DNA of 64,000 bases, taken from G963663315 sp965214205. Its GTDB lineage: Bacteria > Pseudomonadota > Gammaproteobacteria > Arenicellales > Poriferihabitantaceae. The notes beneath the pieces were generated by a model. That model did no database searches, was not told where the DNA came from, and saw only the letters and a list, made by a program, of their open reading frames with translations. The position numbers and the translations under genes are program-made. Below, piece after piece: positions 42,925 through 51,936 of this stretch. The stretch spans positions 434,001 through 498,000 of the forward strand of contig OZ243941.1 of NCBI GenBank assembly GCA_965214205.1, in the 5' to 3' direction. The first letter of the stretch is position 1. The number at the start of each line of letters is the position of its first letter.

Positions 42925-43587
42925 ATGTTAGAAATCCTGGGCAGGAAAAATTCCAGCAACGTGATCCCGGTCTTATGGACCATTGCAGAATTGAAGCTCG
43001 AACATATCCGGCGCAATATCGGCGGCACATTCGGCGGGCTGGATTCGAGCGAGTACGGCGCCATCAATCCCAACCGCCTGGTCCCCACCATGAAAGACAA
43101 CGGATTCATCCTGTGGGAATCCAATACCATTATCCGATACCTGTGCAGGCAATACGGCAACGGCTCCCTGTACCCTGAGGACCCGCAGCAGTGCGCCCTG
43201 GCGGACCAATGGATGGAATGGTTCAAATCGACTGTGATGCCGAGCCTTTATCCCGCGTTCTGGGGACTGGTGCGAACGCCGGAAGAGGAACAGAACCACG
43301 AGCAGATTCACGCCAGCGCCCGACTCACCGGAGAAAAACTGGAAATCCTGGACCACCACCTTGAAAACCGGTCATTCATCCTGGGCGATGACTTCACCAT
43401 GGCGGACATCCCGCTTGGAGCTATCCTGTATCGCTACTATCATCTGAATATCGAGCGTCCGTCCCTGCCCAATATCGAAGCCTGGTACAACCGGCTGCAA
43501 CAACGCGACGCCTACCAGACCCATGTCATGATTCCATTCGGAAGCTCCCTTGAGGAATGGCTTGAGCTGGAAAAAGCGGGAGCCTGA
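42925..43587 (+). CDS. Glutathione S-transferase family protein
   Basis: The 220-residue protein has the N-terminal thioredoxin-like domain (MLEILGRKNSSNVIPVLWTIAEL, NRLVPTMKDNGFILWESNTIIRYL) with the cis-proline VPT and the ES pair that binds the glutathione gamma-glutamyl part. The helical C-terminal domain contains ILGDDFTMADIPLGAILYRY. NSSNV near the N-terminus holds the likely catalytic serine. Substrate is unknown. A GGAG ribosome site lies just upstream of ATG 42925. It forms a probable operon with the aminotransferase. Confidence 0.9.
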   Translation: MLEILGRKNSSNVIPVLWTIAELKLEHIRRNIGGTFGGLDSSEYGAINPNRLVPTMKDNGFILWESNTIIRYLCRQYGNGSLYPEDPQQCALADQWMEWFKSTVMPSLYPAFWGLVRTPEEEQNHEQIHASARLTGEKLEILDHHLENRSFILGDDFTMADIPLGAILYRYYHLNIERPSLPNIEAWYNRLQQRDAYQTHVMIPFGSSLEEWLELEKAGA

Positions 43588-43652
43588 GAGATCGAACCCG
43601 ACTCCCCAGTCCCCGCGGATTACCCCACCCGGGAGCGCTCACGGCGGGCCGG

Positions 43653-45635
43653 TCAGATAAAGTCGCGTGGAATCGTTTTCTCCCAGCTTCGCCGGTTGAA
43701 TGCAGTATCACCTGTATAAGCGGTTACCGTGGCCCGCAGATAATGGTTGTCTGCATCGCACCGGTAACTGCTTTCGCAAACTGTCCGGATCCGCCAGTCA
43801 TCCCTTTGCATGGAACAGATGAAGACGCTGGTTGCCTCGGCAGTCAGCGGGTCGTCCGGACAAATGCTCCAGGTATCCTCGTGAGTATGTCGTGTCCGCA
43901 TACCGTGGTCAGCCACCTGATAATCGCCGGTATCATCGTAAACCCGGTACCGGGTCCGGTTCCGCTGTAAATCCTTTTCCACCGTGCGCGCATAGTCGGG
44001 CGGGCCGTGGCACGGGTACTCCGGCGCTGGACCGGCATCCGGCTCGACTGACTCGATACGGTCGTTTCCCGAACGAACCGGCAGTTCCAGAAAAGAAGCC
44101 TGACCCGGTTTGATACTCGCGGTAACCACCTCCGGCGGCGGCATTACCATCGGCCAGTACGCGGTCGAGATCGATATTCGCAGTTTGTGGTTCGCAAGGA
44201 ACCGATAGCCGCATTCGTTCAGGAGCAATTCCACGTCTTCATGTTCTCCGGGACGCATGGCAACCGGATTTTCATTGCCCGAACGATGCGCGAGATTCAG
44301 TACGCCCCAGCTTACCCGGTGGCTGATTCCGTCCGGATGCACGTCATTCAGCCGGACCGCGATATTGCCAACCGGTTTATCAATCGACAGCCTCAAACAG
44401 ACCTTCGGACGCCCCAGAATGTCGATGGGTTGATCCAACGCTTCGGTCTCAAAAATCAGGGAACCCGCATCGTCGATACGCTGGTCTCCCGACAGTTCCG
44501 AATCGGGTTTGAGCGGGAACGCCTCTCCGCAGGCGACCCCGCAATCCTGGGGAGAGCATATCGACATTGCCCCGGCGTCTTGCGGCTGGCTTTGCAGGAC
44601 GTGATCGGCTGTCAGGTAAAGTGTCGATGTTGAAATGTTTGCGGACGGCCAGTTGTCCTCGGCTACCCAGCGGCCCGGCTCGAAATCGCGGTATCCCCCA
44701 GGACGCGCGCCTTCCGATATATAGGCGGTATAGGCCGGAAGCTGCGTAGCTTCACTGTCCCGCCCCCGTAACCACTGGTCCCACCAGCGAATGGCCTGTG
44801 CATGAAAATCCATCCTCGGCCTGGGCCATGCGATATGCGGATATTTATGAATCCATGGACCATTGACCGCCCGTGACAACCGGTTGTTTGCCGCCATCGC
44901 GGGAGGAGCGTTGATATACATATCGGCCCACCCGCTGATAACCAGAGAGGGAATCCGGATATCCGCGTAATTCTCCCCGACCGAACCGTGTTTCCAGTAT
45001 TCATCCCGGCGCTGGTGAGCCAGCCAGATTTCCAACGGAAATGGTTGGGTATCCAGTCGATGCTTCCACATTTCCTTCCATCTGTCGCCCACCAGCAAAG
45101 GGTCCGGAGGCCGGGAGGCATAACACAGCATCGTACTGGACCACATGAAATTGGAATAAAGATGACATCCGTTTTTGTAATGAATATCATCGTTATAACG
45201 ATCTACGGTCGTACCCACCGCGATCACCGCCTTCAGGGGCGCCGGTTGCAGCGCGGCAACCTGGAGGCTGTTGAACCCGCCCCAGGAAATACCCATCATG
45301 CCGAGATTGCCATCGCACCAGGGCTGATCGGCGACCCAGTCAATCACCTCAAGCGCGTCGGCCAGTTCGCGGGGCGAATATTCATCATCAAAATCGCCGT
45401 CGGATTCACCCGTCCCGGAAATGTCGACCCTCACCCCGGCGTACCCGGCCTCCGCGAATACCGGATAATTACCCTCATCCCGGTATGCGGTCCCATCCCG
45501 CTTGCGGTAAGGCAGATATTCGAGAATTGCCGGAACCGGGGAGTCTGAAGCGCCATCGGGCAGCCAGATGCGGGCAGACAGGTTACGCCCATCGGCAAGC
45601 GGGATAAAAACATTTTCAAGTTCAGTAACAGGCAT
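43653..45635 (-). CDS. CocE/NonD family hydrolase (X-Pro dipeptidyl-peptidase-like)
   Basis: The 660-residue alpha/beta hydrolase has the nucleophile motif MGISWGGFNSLQ (S117), the oxyanion-region tyrosine pair in EYLPYRKRDGT, SGWADMYINAP with the catalytic aspartate and GPWIHKYPHIAWP with the histidine. The C-terminal half is the beta-sandwich domain typical of cocaine esterase, alpha-amino-acid ester hydrolases and X-Pro peptidases. ATG 45635 (MPVTELENVFIPLADG) is preferred; the 32 upstream codons cover a palindromic intergenic sequence. No signal peptide is seen, so it is probably cytoplasmic. Substrate is unknown. Confidence 0.88.
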   Translation of the reverse strand: MPVTELENVFIPLADGRNLSARIWLPDGASDSPVPAILEYLPYRKRDGTAYRDEGNYPVFAEAGYAGVRVDISGTGESDGDFDDEYSPRELADALEVIDWVADQPWCDGNLGMMGISWGGFNSLQVAALQPAPLKAVIAVGTTVDRYNDDIHYKNGCHLYSNFMWSSTMLCYASRPPDPLLVGDRWKEMWKHRLDTQPFPLEIWLAHQRRDEYWKHGSVGENYADIRIPSLVISGWADMYINAPPAMAANNRLSRAVNGPWIHKYPHIAWPRPRMDFHAQAIRWWDQWLRGRDSEATQLPAYTAYISEGARPGGYRDFEPGRWVAEDNWPSANISTSTLYLTADHVLQSQPQDAGAMSICSPQDCGVACGEAFPLKPDSELSGDQRIDDAGSLIFETEALDQPIDILGRPKVCLRLSIDKPVGNIAVRLNDVHPDGISHRVSWGVLNLAHRSGNENPVAMRPGEHEDVELLLNECGYRFLANHKLRISISTAYWPMVMPPPEVVTASIKPGQASFLELPVRSGNDRIESVEPDAGPAPEYPCHGPPDYARTVEKDLQRNRTRYRVYDDTGDYQVADHGMRTRHTHEDTWSICPDDPLTAEATSVFICSMQRDDWRIRTVCESSYRCDADNHYLRATVTAYTGDTAFNRRSWEKTIPRDFI

Positions 45636-45685
45636 GGTCTTCGATTCGGGCTGTCGGATGAGTGTGGGAGAAAGTATACCGGAAT

Positions 45686-45704
45686 CGCAGGGATAATCCC
45701 TGCG
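45686..45704. repeat. Short perfect palindrome between the BioC-like and CocE genes
   Basis: CGCAGGGA-TAA-TCCCTGCG is an inverted repeat with 8-base arms in the 92-base gap between two minus-strand genes. There is no T-tract on the minus strand side. It could be a weak terminator, an mRNA processing hairpin or an operator for the CocE gene. Confidence 0.45.
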
Positions 45705-45727
45705 GTTGTCCGATTGCCGAAACCAGG

Positions 45728-46558
45728 TCAATCGGAGGCGGCCGCCGGTGGACTGACCAGAACCTGTCCTTGCAGACTCCGGGATTTTTGCGCGTAGCTG
45801 TAAATGATCTCAAACGTCATCATCACCTTTTCCCCGTTGTCCGTCCGCTGTGTCAGATGACTTTCAAATTGCCGGAACCGTTGCTTGCCGGTGAGTGACT
45901 TTCTGCGCCCGGCGTGCAGATTGACAAACCCTTCGCTTCGTAAATCCGAGACCACAGTCATGCAGTCCTCGTACTCGACCCGCATCCAGTCGGCGTCCAC
46001 GATGGGTTTCTCGAAACCGGCCTGCAGCAGCGTGTCTCCCAGATGGTGCATGTCGATAAACGGATGCACATGCGGGTGGGAATCCGCCTTTTTCCAGGCG
46101 TGAGCCATTTCCGCCAGCGTGTCGGGGCCGAATGCGGAAAAACAAAAGATTCCTCCCGGTTTCAAGACCTGTTTCACCTGTCCGATGAATGGTTCGAACT
46201 CGAACCAGGTTCCCTGCAAGTTGCTCACCACACAATCGAACAATGCCTCGCTGCCGGGCAGCGTGATGACCGGGGAGGCGGACTGGCAACTGCCCGGACC
46301 GGAATCAAACAGACTCGAATACTCAACCTGTCCGGCTTCCGGGAATTCAAAACAGCCCGGCTCGAAATCGAGAATCAGAACGGATTCCAACGATGGTCGC
46401 GCCAGCCTGGCGCGCTCCTCCAATTCCCTGCGGACGGGCTGCATCAAATAGTCCATACCTGCCGGCCCCTTGGGAAATCTCCGCCTCGCGATGGTGAATT
46501 TTTCGAGATCAAGTTTCAACGGGATTCGGGTTCTTCCAGCAGGTAGTCTGTGTAACAA
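45728..46558 (-). CDS. BioC-like SAM-dependent methyltransferase with altered motif I
   Basis: The 276-residue frame resembles BioC, the malonyl-ACP methyltransferase of biotin synthesis, and the related NDUFAF5 group: FDCVVSNLQGTWF, KPGGIFCFSAFGPDTLAEM and FIDMHHLGDTLLQAGFEKPIVDADWM all match. The expected glycine-rich SAM motif I is replaced by VLILDFEPGCFEFPEAG and a shortened following part, so cofactor binding is doubtful. The start is unclear: TTG 46558 opens the frame, TTG 46519 (LKLDLEKF) is plausible, and the first ATG is at 46456. No other biotin gene lies nearby. Confidence 0.7.
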   Translation of the reverse strand: MLHRLPAGRTRIPLKLDLEKFTIARRRFPKGPAGMDYLMQPVRRELEERARLARPSLESVLILDFEPGCFEFPEAGQVEYSSLFDSGPGSCQSASPVITLPGSEALFDCVVSNLQGTWFEFEPFIGQVKQVLKPGGIFCFSAFGPDTLAEMAHAWKKADSHPHVHPFIDMHHLGDTLLQAGFEKPIVDADWMRVEYEDCMTVVSDLRSEGFVNLHAGRRKSLTGKQRFRQFESHLTQRTDNGEKVMMTFEIIYSYAQKSRSLQGQVLVSPPAAASD

Positions 46559-46626
46559 TCCATTCCTAAACTAACACAAGAACGCCGCCCGATGCAGATC
46601 AAAAATCAAGGGATGATAGACAAACC

Positions 46627-47766
46627 ATGAAAACAGTCCTTTTAACAAACATGGCGTCCCACCATCAAATGGATTTTGCGCGGGCCATGGTGGAATTGCT
46701 GGGAGTCGACAATTTCCGCATCGTGGTCCAAAAACCAGTTTACAGGGAACGTATTGAGATGGGATGGTCCGATGACGGTGGTTTCAACGAACCATTCATC
46801 ATCCGGTTCTGGCAATCGGATCAAACGAAAATGGAGGCGCTCCGCTGGATTGATCAGGCCGATGCGGTGATACAGGGGCGCTTCCAGATCCGATATGTGC
46901 GTGAGCGCATCAAGCAGGGGAAATTGACCTTCGCCAAGCAGGAACGGTTTTGGAAAAAACCCCCATCACTGCGGCGCAGGATAACACGGTTCCCGCGCCT
47001 GTACAAAAACTACTATTCAGTCGCCAACCAGGAAAACTATCACTTCCTGGCGATTGGCGCCTGGGCGGCGCAGGATTTGAATGAGTTGGGCATCTTCGAG
47101 AGACGAAGCTGGAAGTTCGGATACTTCATGGATGTGCCGAAATACCGGGTGAAAAAACAGCGAGGCGACCCGGTTTCATTGCTCTGGTGCGCCAGTTTTA
47201 TACCAGTCAAGCAACCGCATAAAGCGCTTGAAATAGCCCGTGGACTGCGCGAACGGGGCATGGCGGTTCATTTGACGATGATCGGCGATGGCGGCCTGCG
47301 CCCGTCGATTGAACAACGCATCCGTGAATCAGGGGCCGGTGATTGCGTTACCCTGACGGGCTGGCAGAATCAGGAGGAAGTCCGGCGGCGCATGCTGGAT
47401 TCAGACCTGTTTTTGATGACCTCGAACCGCGGCGAAGGCTGGGGTATGGTGGTAAATGAAGCTCTGGGCTGCGGCTGCTGTGTGATTGGCAACCGCGAAT
47501 CGGGGGCCGCGCCCTGGCTGGTGGAGCATGGCAAAAGCGGGTTTTTATACCGTGACGAAGTCCTGAATGAATTGCTGGATGAAGTCGCCGCAACCCGCCG
47601 TGACCGGCTGCTGGATATGGGTTGGCTGGGTCACCAGCGAATGATGAATGAATGGTCTGCCCGGGTGGCGGCCGGGCGGGTGATTGATTTGTCCGCGAAG
47701 TTGCTGGACGGAGACCTGGAGTCCGCGAAACGTCTGTTCACGAACGGACCCTGTTCGATGGCGTAG
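46627..47766 (+). CDS. Glycosyltransferase family 4-type (group 1) protein
   Basis: The 379-residue protein has a GT-B layout. The N-terminal half starts MKTVLLTNMASHHQMDFARAM, and the C-terminal half shows SLLWCASFIPVKQPHKALEIARGL, LTMIGDGGLRPSIEQ and GEGWGMVVNEALGCGCCVIG, the donor-binding E(x7)E region. It should transfer a sugar from a nucleotide donor; donor and acceptor are unknown. It is divergent from the BioC-like gene and about 90 bases before a gene for a 2-oxoglutarate/iron oxygenase-like protein. Confidence 0.88.
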   Translation: MKTVLLTNMASHHQMDFARAMVELLGVDNFRIVVQKPVYRERIEMGWSDDGGFNEPFIIRFWQSDQTKMEALRWIDQADAVIQGRFQIRYVRERIKQGKLTFAKQERFWKKPPSLRRRITRFPRLYKNYYSVANQENYHFLAIGAWAAQDLNELGIFERRSWKFGYFMDVPKYRVKKQRGDPVSLLWCASFIPVKQPHKALEIARGLRERGMAVHLTMIGDGGLRPSIEQRIRESGAGDCVTLTGWQNQEEVRRRMLDSDLFLMTSNRGEGWGMVVNEALGCGCCVIGNRESGAAPWLVEHGKSGFLYRDEVLNELLDEVAATRRDRLLDMGWLGHQRMMNEWSARVAAGRVIDLSAKLLDGDLESAKRLFTNGPCSMA

Positions 47767-47859
47767 AGACGGAACCCGATTGGTCATGGATATTCCCGAT
47801 GTGGTATCATTTGCGCCGCCAACGGTTCCCGAAAATCCTGTAGACGCCAGTCACTCAAA

Positions 47860-48555
47860 TTGTCCAGCCAAGACCAAAACCCGTTCATCGAACTCTGGCC
47901 CGCCACGATCTCAAGGAGCAGGCTGGAAAACCACCCGCAGATCAACGCTGAACTGAAAAGACTTTTCTCCCGGTACAGACAGGAACATTCGACATCCCCG
48001 GATTCCAGCTTCATCAGCCCGGATAATTTCGCCAATGATCTGGATAACCCGGCGCTGAATACTCTCAAATCGTTCATTACAGACGAGGTTTACCACATTT
48101 CCAGGAAACTCAACGAAAAATACTGGACACGGTTTGCACTCAAGACATTGCGCGTTGATGTGACCGGCATGTGGTTCCAGATCAGCAATGGATTCACCTT
48201 CCACGAAACCCATGTCCATGGCAATTGTTCGTGGTCCGGCGTGTATTATGTCCAGGCCGGTTCAGCCAGCAAATCGAACAGCGACCGCCTGCCCAATGGA
48301 ATGCTGAACGGCGTAACCCGGTTTTACGGACAACATCTGGAGGAAAGCGCCGCGGGGCACGGCGATTGGGGCAACTATTATCTGCAGGACAACACCTGGA
48401 CCAGCTACCCTGAGGACGGCAACCTGATCATATTTCCTTCGTATCTCAAACACATGGCATTTCCCTACAACGGCGAAGAGGACCGGATTATCGTGTCGTT
48501 CCACGCCCAGGTGAATTCGGATTCCGAAGTAAAATACAAATACGGTTTTAATTGA
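47860..48555 (+). CDS. Putative 2-oxoglutarate/Fe(II) oxygenase (TIGR02466-like)
   Basis: The 231-residue protein matches the family by GFTFHETHVHGNCSWSGVYYVQ (metal ligands among H115, H118, H120) and GNLIIFPSYLKHMAFPY (H198), followed by R209 in EDRIIVSFH as the likely 2-oxoglutarate binder. These double-stranded beta-helix enzymes hydroxylate small molecules or proteins. The start is probably TTG 47860; no ATG occurs before the conserved part. The preceding gap 47767-47859 holds nothing recognisable. Pairing with the upstream glycosyltransferase suggests modification of a sugar or lipid, which is inference. Confidence 0.78.
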   Translation: MSSQDQNPFIELWPATISRSRLENHPQINAELKRLFSRYRQEHSTSPDSSFISPDNFANDLDNPALNTLKSFITDEVYHISRKLNEKYWTRFALKTLRVDVTGMWFQISNGFTFHETHVHGNCSWSGVYYVQAGSASKSNSDRLPNGMLNGVTRFYGQHLEESAAGHGDWGNYYLQDNTWTSYPEDGNLIIFPSYLKHMAFPYNGEEDRIIVSFHAQVNSDSEVKYKYGFN

Positions 48556-48713
48556 AAAAATGACGGACAGAACCGGGATGCGGGCTTGGTCAGGACCAGC
48601 CAATATAGCCTGTGGCAATGCGCCTGTAATTGGTATAGGATGAAGAGGTGAACCGGAATAATGGATCATCTGGTTCGGTAATTGATAATCACTGACTTTT
48701 GGAGAAAAACACA

Positions 48714-49772
48714 ATGAATTTCAAGTTTAATCAGGCCGCATTGGCGGCGGGGATGGTACTGGGCCTGTCGGTCCCGATGGCGCTGACCGCGAGCGCGGAT
48801 GAAGTAACCGTCGCATCATGGGGAGGCTCCTATCAGGACGCCCAGAGCAAGGCGCTGTTCATGCCCGTAGCCGAGGCCATGGGCATCACCATCAATGAGG
48901 AATCCTACAAGGGCATCGGCCAAGTGCGCACCAAGGTCGCGGCAGGCGCTGTCCCCTGGGACATCATTGATACGGGATCAGGCGGGGGTGCGCGGGGATG
49001 CGAGGAAGGCATTCTGATACCGCTGGACTACGACATGATCGACGTTTCCAATTTCGTGGCGGACACCACCCTGTCCTGTTGTGTGGGAACCATCGTGTTT
49101 GCTACCGTAGCGGCCTGGAATACTGAAACCTACGGCATGGACGGACCCAAAAGCTGGGCGGATTTCTGGGATGTCGAGAAATTCCCGGGCACCCGCGCGG
49201 TGCGCGGCAAAATGCACGGCATGCTGGAGCCTGCGCTGATGGCGGATGGAGTGCCAATGGATGAGGTTTATTCCGTTCTGGACAGCGAGGAGGGAATCAA
49301 GCGCGCGCTGGACAAGATTCGTGAATTGAAACCCCATATCGCGGTATGGTGGGGATCGGGCGCCCAACACGCGCAGTTGATGAAAGACGGTGAAGTGGAC
49401 ATGACCACCGGCTGGAATGGTCGATTCGACGTGGCTATCGCCGATGGCGCGAAAACAGCGTACTCCTATAATCAGGCCCTGCAGGATTACGATTGCTTCG
49501 GCATTCCCAAAGGAGCGCCCAACAAGGACCTGGCCATGAAAGTGATCGCTAAAATGAGTGAAGCGGAATATCAGGCCAACATTCCGCAGTACATCACTTA
49601 CGGACCGACCAACTCCAAGGCGTATGAAACCGGCAAGATTGACGATGAACTGGCCCGTATGCTGCCTTCCCATCCGGACAACGCCTCCAATCTGCTCCCG
49701 ATCAATCAGGAATGGTATGCGAAGTGGGAGAAAATCGGCTCCGAGATGTATGTCGATATGATGACTGAATAA
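48714..49772 (+). CDS. Polyamine/opine-type ABC transporter substrate-binding protein
   Basis: The 352-residue periplasmic protein has a signal peptide cut after about residue 28 (ALTASA), then DEVTVASWGGSYQDAQSKALFMPVAE, typical of the PotD/PotF-like solute-binding family. WDIIDTGSGGGARGCEEGILIPLDYDMI and MTTGWNGRFDVAIADGAK are characteristic. Ligands in this family include putrescine, spermidine, mannopine and other cationic or amino compounds. ATG 48714 has GGAG at 48701-48704; TTG 48699 covers that site. A terminator follows before the ATPase gene. Confidence 0.9.
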   Translation: MNFKFNQAALAAGMVLGLSVPMALTASADEVTVASWGGSYQDAQSKALFMPVAEAMGITINEESYKGIGQVRTKVAAGAVPWDIIDTGSGGGARGCEEGILIPLDYDMIDVSNFVADTTLSCCVGTIVFATVAAWNTETYGMDGPKSWADFWDVEKFPGTRAVRGKMHGMLEPALMADGVPMDEVYSVLDSEEGIKRALDKIRELKPHIAVWWGSGAQHAQLMKDGEVDMTTGWNGRFDVAIADGAKTAYSYNQALQDYDCFGIPKGAPNKDLAMKVIAKMSEAEYQANIPQYITYGPTNSKAYETGKIDDELARMLPSHPDNASNLLPINQEWYAKWEKIGSEMYVDMMTE

Positions 49773-49808
49773 GGAAGATCATCAAGAACCGGAAACCCCC
49801 GCAGACAG

Positions 49809-49838
49809 AAGGCGGCACGAGAAATGCCGCCTTTTGTT
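49809..49838 (+). terminator. Intrinsic terminator/attenuator after the polyamine-type binding-protein gene
   Basis: AAGGCGGCA-CGAGAAA-TGCCGCCTT forms a perfect 9-base stem followed by TTGTT, about 37 bases after the stop. It separates the binding-protein gene from the ATPase and permease genes, the same layout as at 30535-30572. Confidence 0.85.
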
Positions 49839-49874
49839 CTGCCCCGATCTCCAACCTGATAGACGGAAAGCCTG

Positions 49875-50987
49875 ATGACTGACAGCGGGTCCGCCAGGGC
49901 GCTGCCTATCCATATACGTTCCGTAACCAAAACCTACGGCAGCGTTTTTGCCCTGGATAATGTCAATCTCGATGTCCGAAGCGGCGAATTTCTAACATTG
50001 CTGGGCCCTTCCGGGTCAGGCAAGACCACGTTGTTAATGGTCCTGGCCGGCTTCACCCGCCCGGATTACGGCAGCCTGAAGTTCGGCGATCAGGAAATCA
50101 TCCGGATGCCGCCCCACCTTCGTGAGGTGGGCATGGTATTTCAGAACTATGCCTTGTTTCCCCACATGAATGTGGCGGACAACATCGGATTTCCATTGAA
50201 GTTACGCAACGCGCCAAAAGATCAGATCGCGCAACGGGTGGAGGGCGCGTTGGCCACCGTGCAACTGGATGGTTACGGAGACCGTCAGATCACCCAGCTA
50301 TCCGGGGGGCAGAAACAACGTGTGGCGCTGGCTCGGGCAATCGTGTTCGAGCCGCAGATACTATTGATGGATGAACCGCTTTCCGCGCTCGACAAGAAAT
50401 TGCGGGAGCACATGCAGATCGAATTGAGGCATCTGCATGAAAAGCTCGGTATGACGACCGTTTACGTGACCCATGACCAACGGGAAGCATTGACCATGTC
50501 GGACCGGGTGGCGGTGATCAATTACGGGAGACTGATTCAACTGGATGAGCCCCGCAGGATTTATGATCAGCCGGCCAACTCATTCGTCGCCAATTTTATC
50601 GGCGAATCCACTCTGGTCCCGATTGAACGCAGGGATGGGAGAGCCTGTTACAACGGAACGCCACTGGAAATCACCGACCCTGAAAGGGCGAAAGGCGACC
50701 TGCTGATGCTCAGGCCCGAACGATTGCTCATATTGAACCCGGAGGCCGGTTCCGGCAGCGCGAACTACAATTGTTTCAACGGCCGGGTGGACGAAACAGT
50801 CTACCAGGGTGAAAGCTTCATAACCTGGGTAACGCTGAACGATGGCACGAAAATAACGGTACGCAGTATCAGTCAACATCAGACTCTGGCGACAGCGCCG
50901 GAGCGGGGTTGTGAAATTACGCTGGGGCTGCACCCGGATGAAACCGTACTGATCGCCAGCGACGGGGACGACTCGCAAAACCCGTAA
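49875..50987 (+). CDS. Polyamine-type ABC transporter ATP-binding protein (PotA-like)
   Basis: The 370-residue ATPase has Walker A GPSGSGKTT, the Q-loop MVFQNYALFPHM, signature LSGGQKQRVALARAI, Walker B LLMDEPLSALDKKLR and the H-loop VYVTHDQREALT. The C-terminal 130 residues form the TOBE-type domain (LMLRPERLLIL, VYQGESFITWVTL) seen in PotA/MalK-like ATPases. It is followed after 31 bases by two permease genes and belongs with the binding protein upstream. Confidence 0.93.
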   Translation: MTDSGSARALPIHIRSVTKTYGSVFALDNVNLDVRSGEFLTLLGPSGSGKTTLLMVLAGFTRPDYGSLKFGDQEIIRMPPHLREVGMVFQNYALFPHMNVADNIGFPLKLRNAPKDQIAQRVEGALATVQLDGYGDRQITQLSGGQKQRVALARAIVFEPQILLMDEPLSALDKKLREHMQIELRHLHEKLGMTTVYVTHDQREALTMSDRVAVINYGRLIQLDEPRRIYDQPANSFVANFIGESTLVPIERRDGRACYNGTPLEITDPERAKGDLLMLRPERLLILNPEAGSGSANYNCFNGRVDETVYQGESFITWVTLNDGTKITVRSISQHQTLATAPERGCEITLGLHPDETVLIASDGDDSQNP

Positions 50988-51018
50988 CCCAGGGTCAGGA
51001 ACGAGGAAAACCGGTCAA

Positions 51019-51936
51019 ATGAACAGTCCGAACCCGATTACAGCCCCGACCACAACGGGCATCAACGCGGAAGGATTGCGGCGCGACAGAATTCGTGAAA
51101 AGATGGCGCTGTTCGGTCTGTCGATCCCGGCCCTGATACTGGTTGTGATTATTATCATTGTCCCGGTGGGCTGGCTATTCTGGCTTTCTCTGTTCAATGA
51201 TGAAGGCGCCCTGTCCCTGAGCAACTATACCCGGATGCTCGACAGCAAATCGTATGCGCGAATTTTTCGCACCACATTCGAGGTCAGTTTTTTCACCACC
51301 CTGATCTGTGTGCTGATCGGTTATCCACTGGCTTATTTCCTGGTGCAGTTGCCCAGACGCTGGGCGGCGCTGGGCATGGTGACGGTGCTGCTGCCATTCT
51401 GGACTTCGTTGCTGGTGCGAACCTACGCATGGCTGGTTGTGCTGCAACGGAAGGGGCTGGTCAATCAGTGGGGGATGGATCTGGGCTGGTGGGATGAGCC
51501 GATCCGGCTGGTACATAACCTCAACGGCACGTTGATCGGCATGGCGCATATCATGCTGCCATTTCTGGTATTGCCGTTGTTCGGCTCGATGAAAGCAATC
51601 GACTATGACTATATGAAAGCCGCCTCCAATCTCGGCGCCAGTCCGGTCAAGGCGTTCTGGCATGTCTTTTTTCCGCTGTCCCTGCCCGGCCTGTTCGCGG
51701 GCATGATTGTCGTATTCGTCTTGTGTCTGGGGTTTTTCATTACTCCGGCGGTGCTCGGCGGCGGCAAGGTCATCATGGTCTCGATGAAGATCGAAACACT
51801 GATTGATCTGTTCTTCAACTTCGGCACCGCCAGCGCGCTCGGCGTCGTATTGCTCGCGCTCACCCTGGGCGTGCTGTTTCTGGCTCACCGGCTGCTGCAC
51901 CTGGACCGGATTCTGGGCGGAGGACATAACACATGA
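51019..51936 (+). CDS. Polyamine-type ABC transporter permease 1 (PotB-like)
   Basis: The 305-residue inner-membrane protein has six predicted helices. The EAA-type loop is at about residues 195-215 (YMKAASNLGASPVKAFWHVFFPLSLPGLF), as in PotB-like permeases. LPFWTSLLVRTYAWLVVLQRKGLVN is a strong family marker. It follows the ATPase gene by 31 bases, and its stop overlaps the next permease start as ATGA. Confidence 0.93.
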   Translation: MNSPNPITAPTTTGINAEGLRRDRIREKMALFGLSIPALILVVIIIIVPVGWLFWLSLFNDEGALSLSNYTRMLDSKSYARIFRTTFEVSFFTTLICVLIGYPLAYFLVQLPRRWAALGMVTVLLPFWTSLLVRTYAWLVVLQRKGLVNQWGMDLGWWDEPIRLVHNLNGTLIGMAHIMLPFLVLPLFGSMKAIDYDYMKAASNLGASPVKAFWHVFFPLSLPGLFAGMIVVFVLCLGFFITPAVLGGGKVIMVSMKIETLIDLFFNFGTASALGVVLLALTLGVLFLAHRLLHLDRILGGGHNT

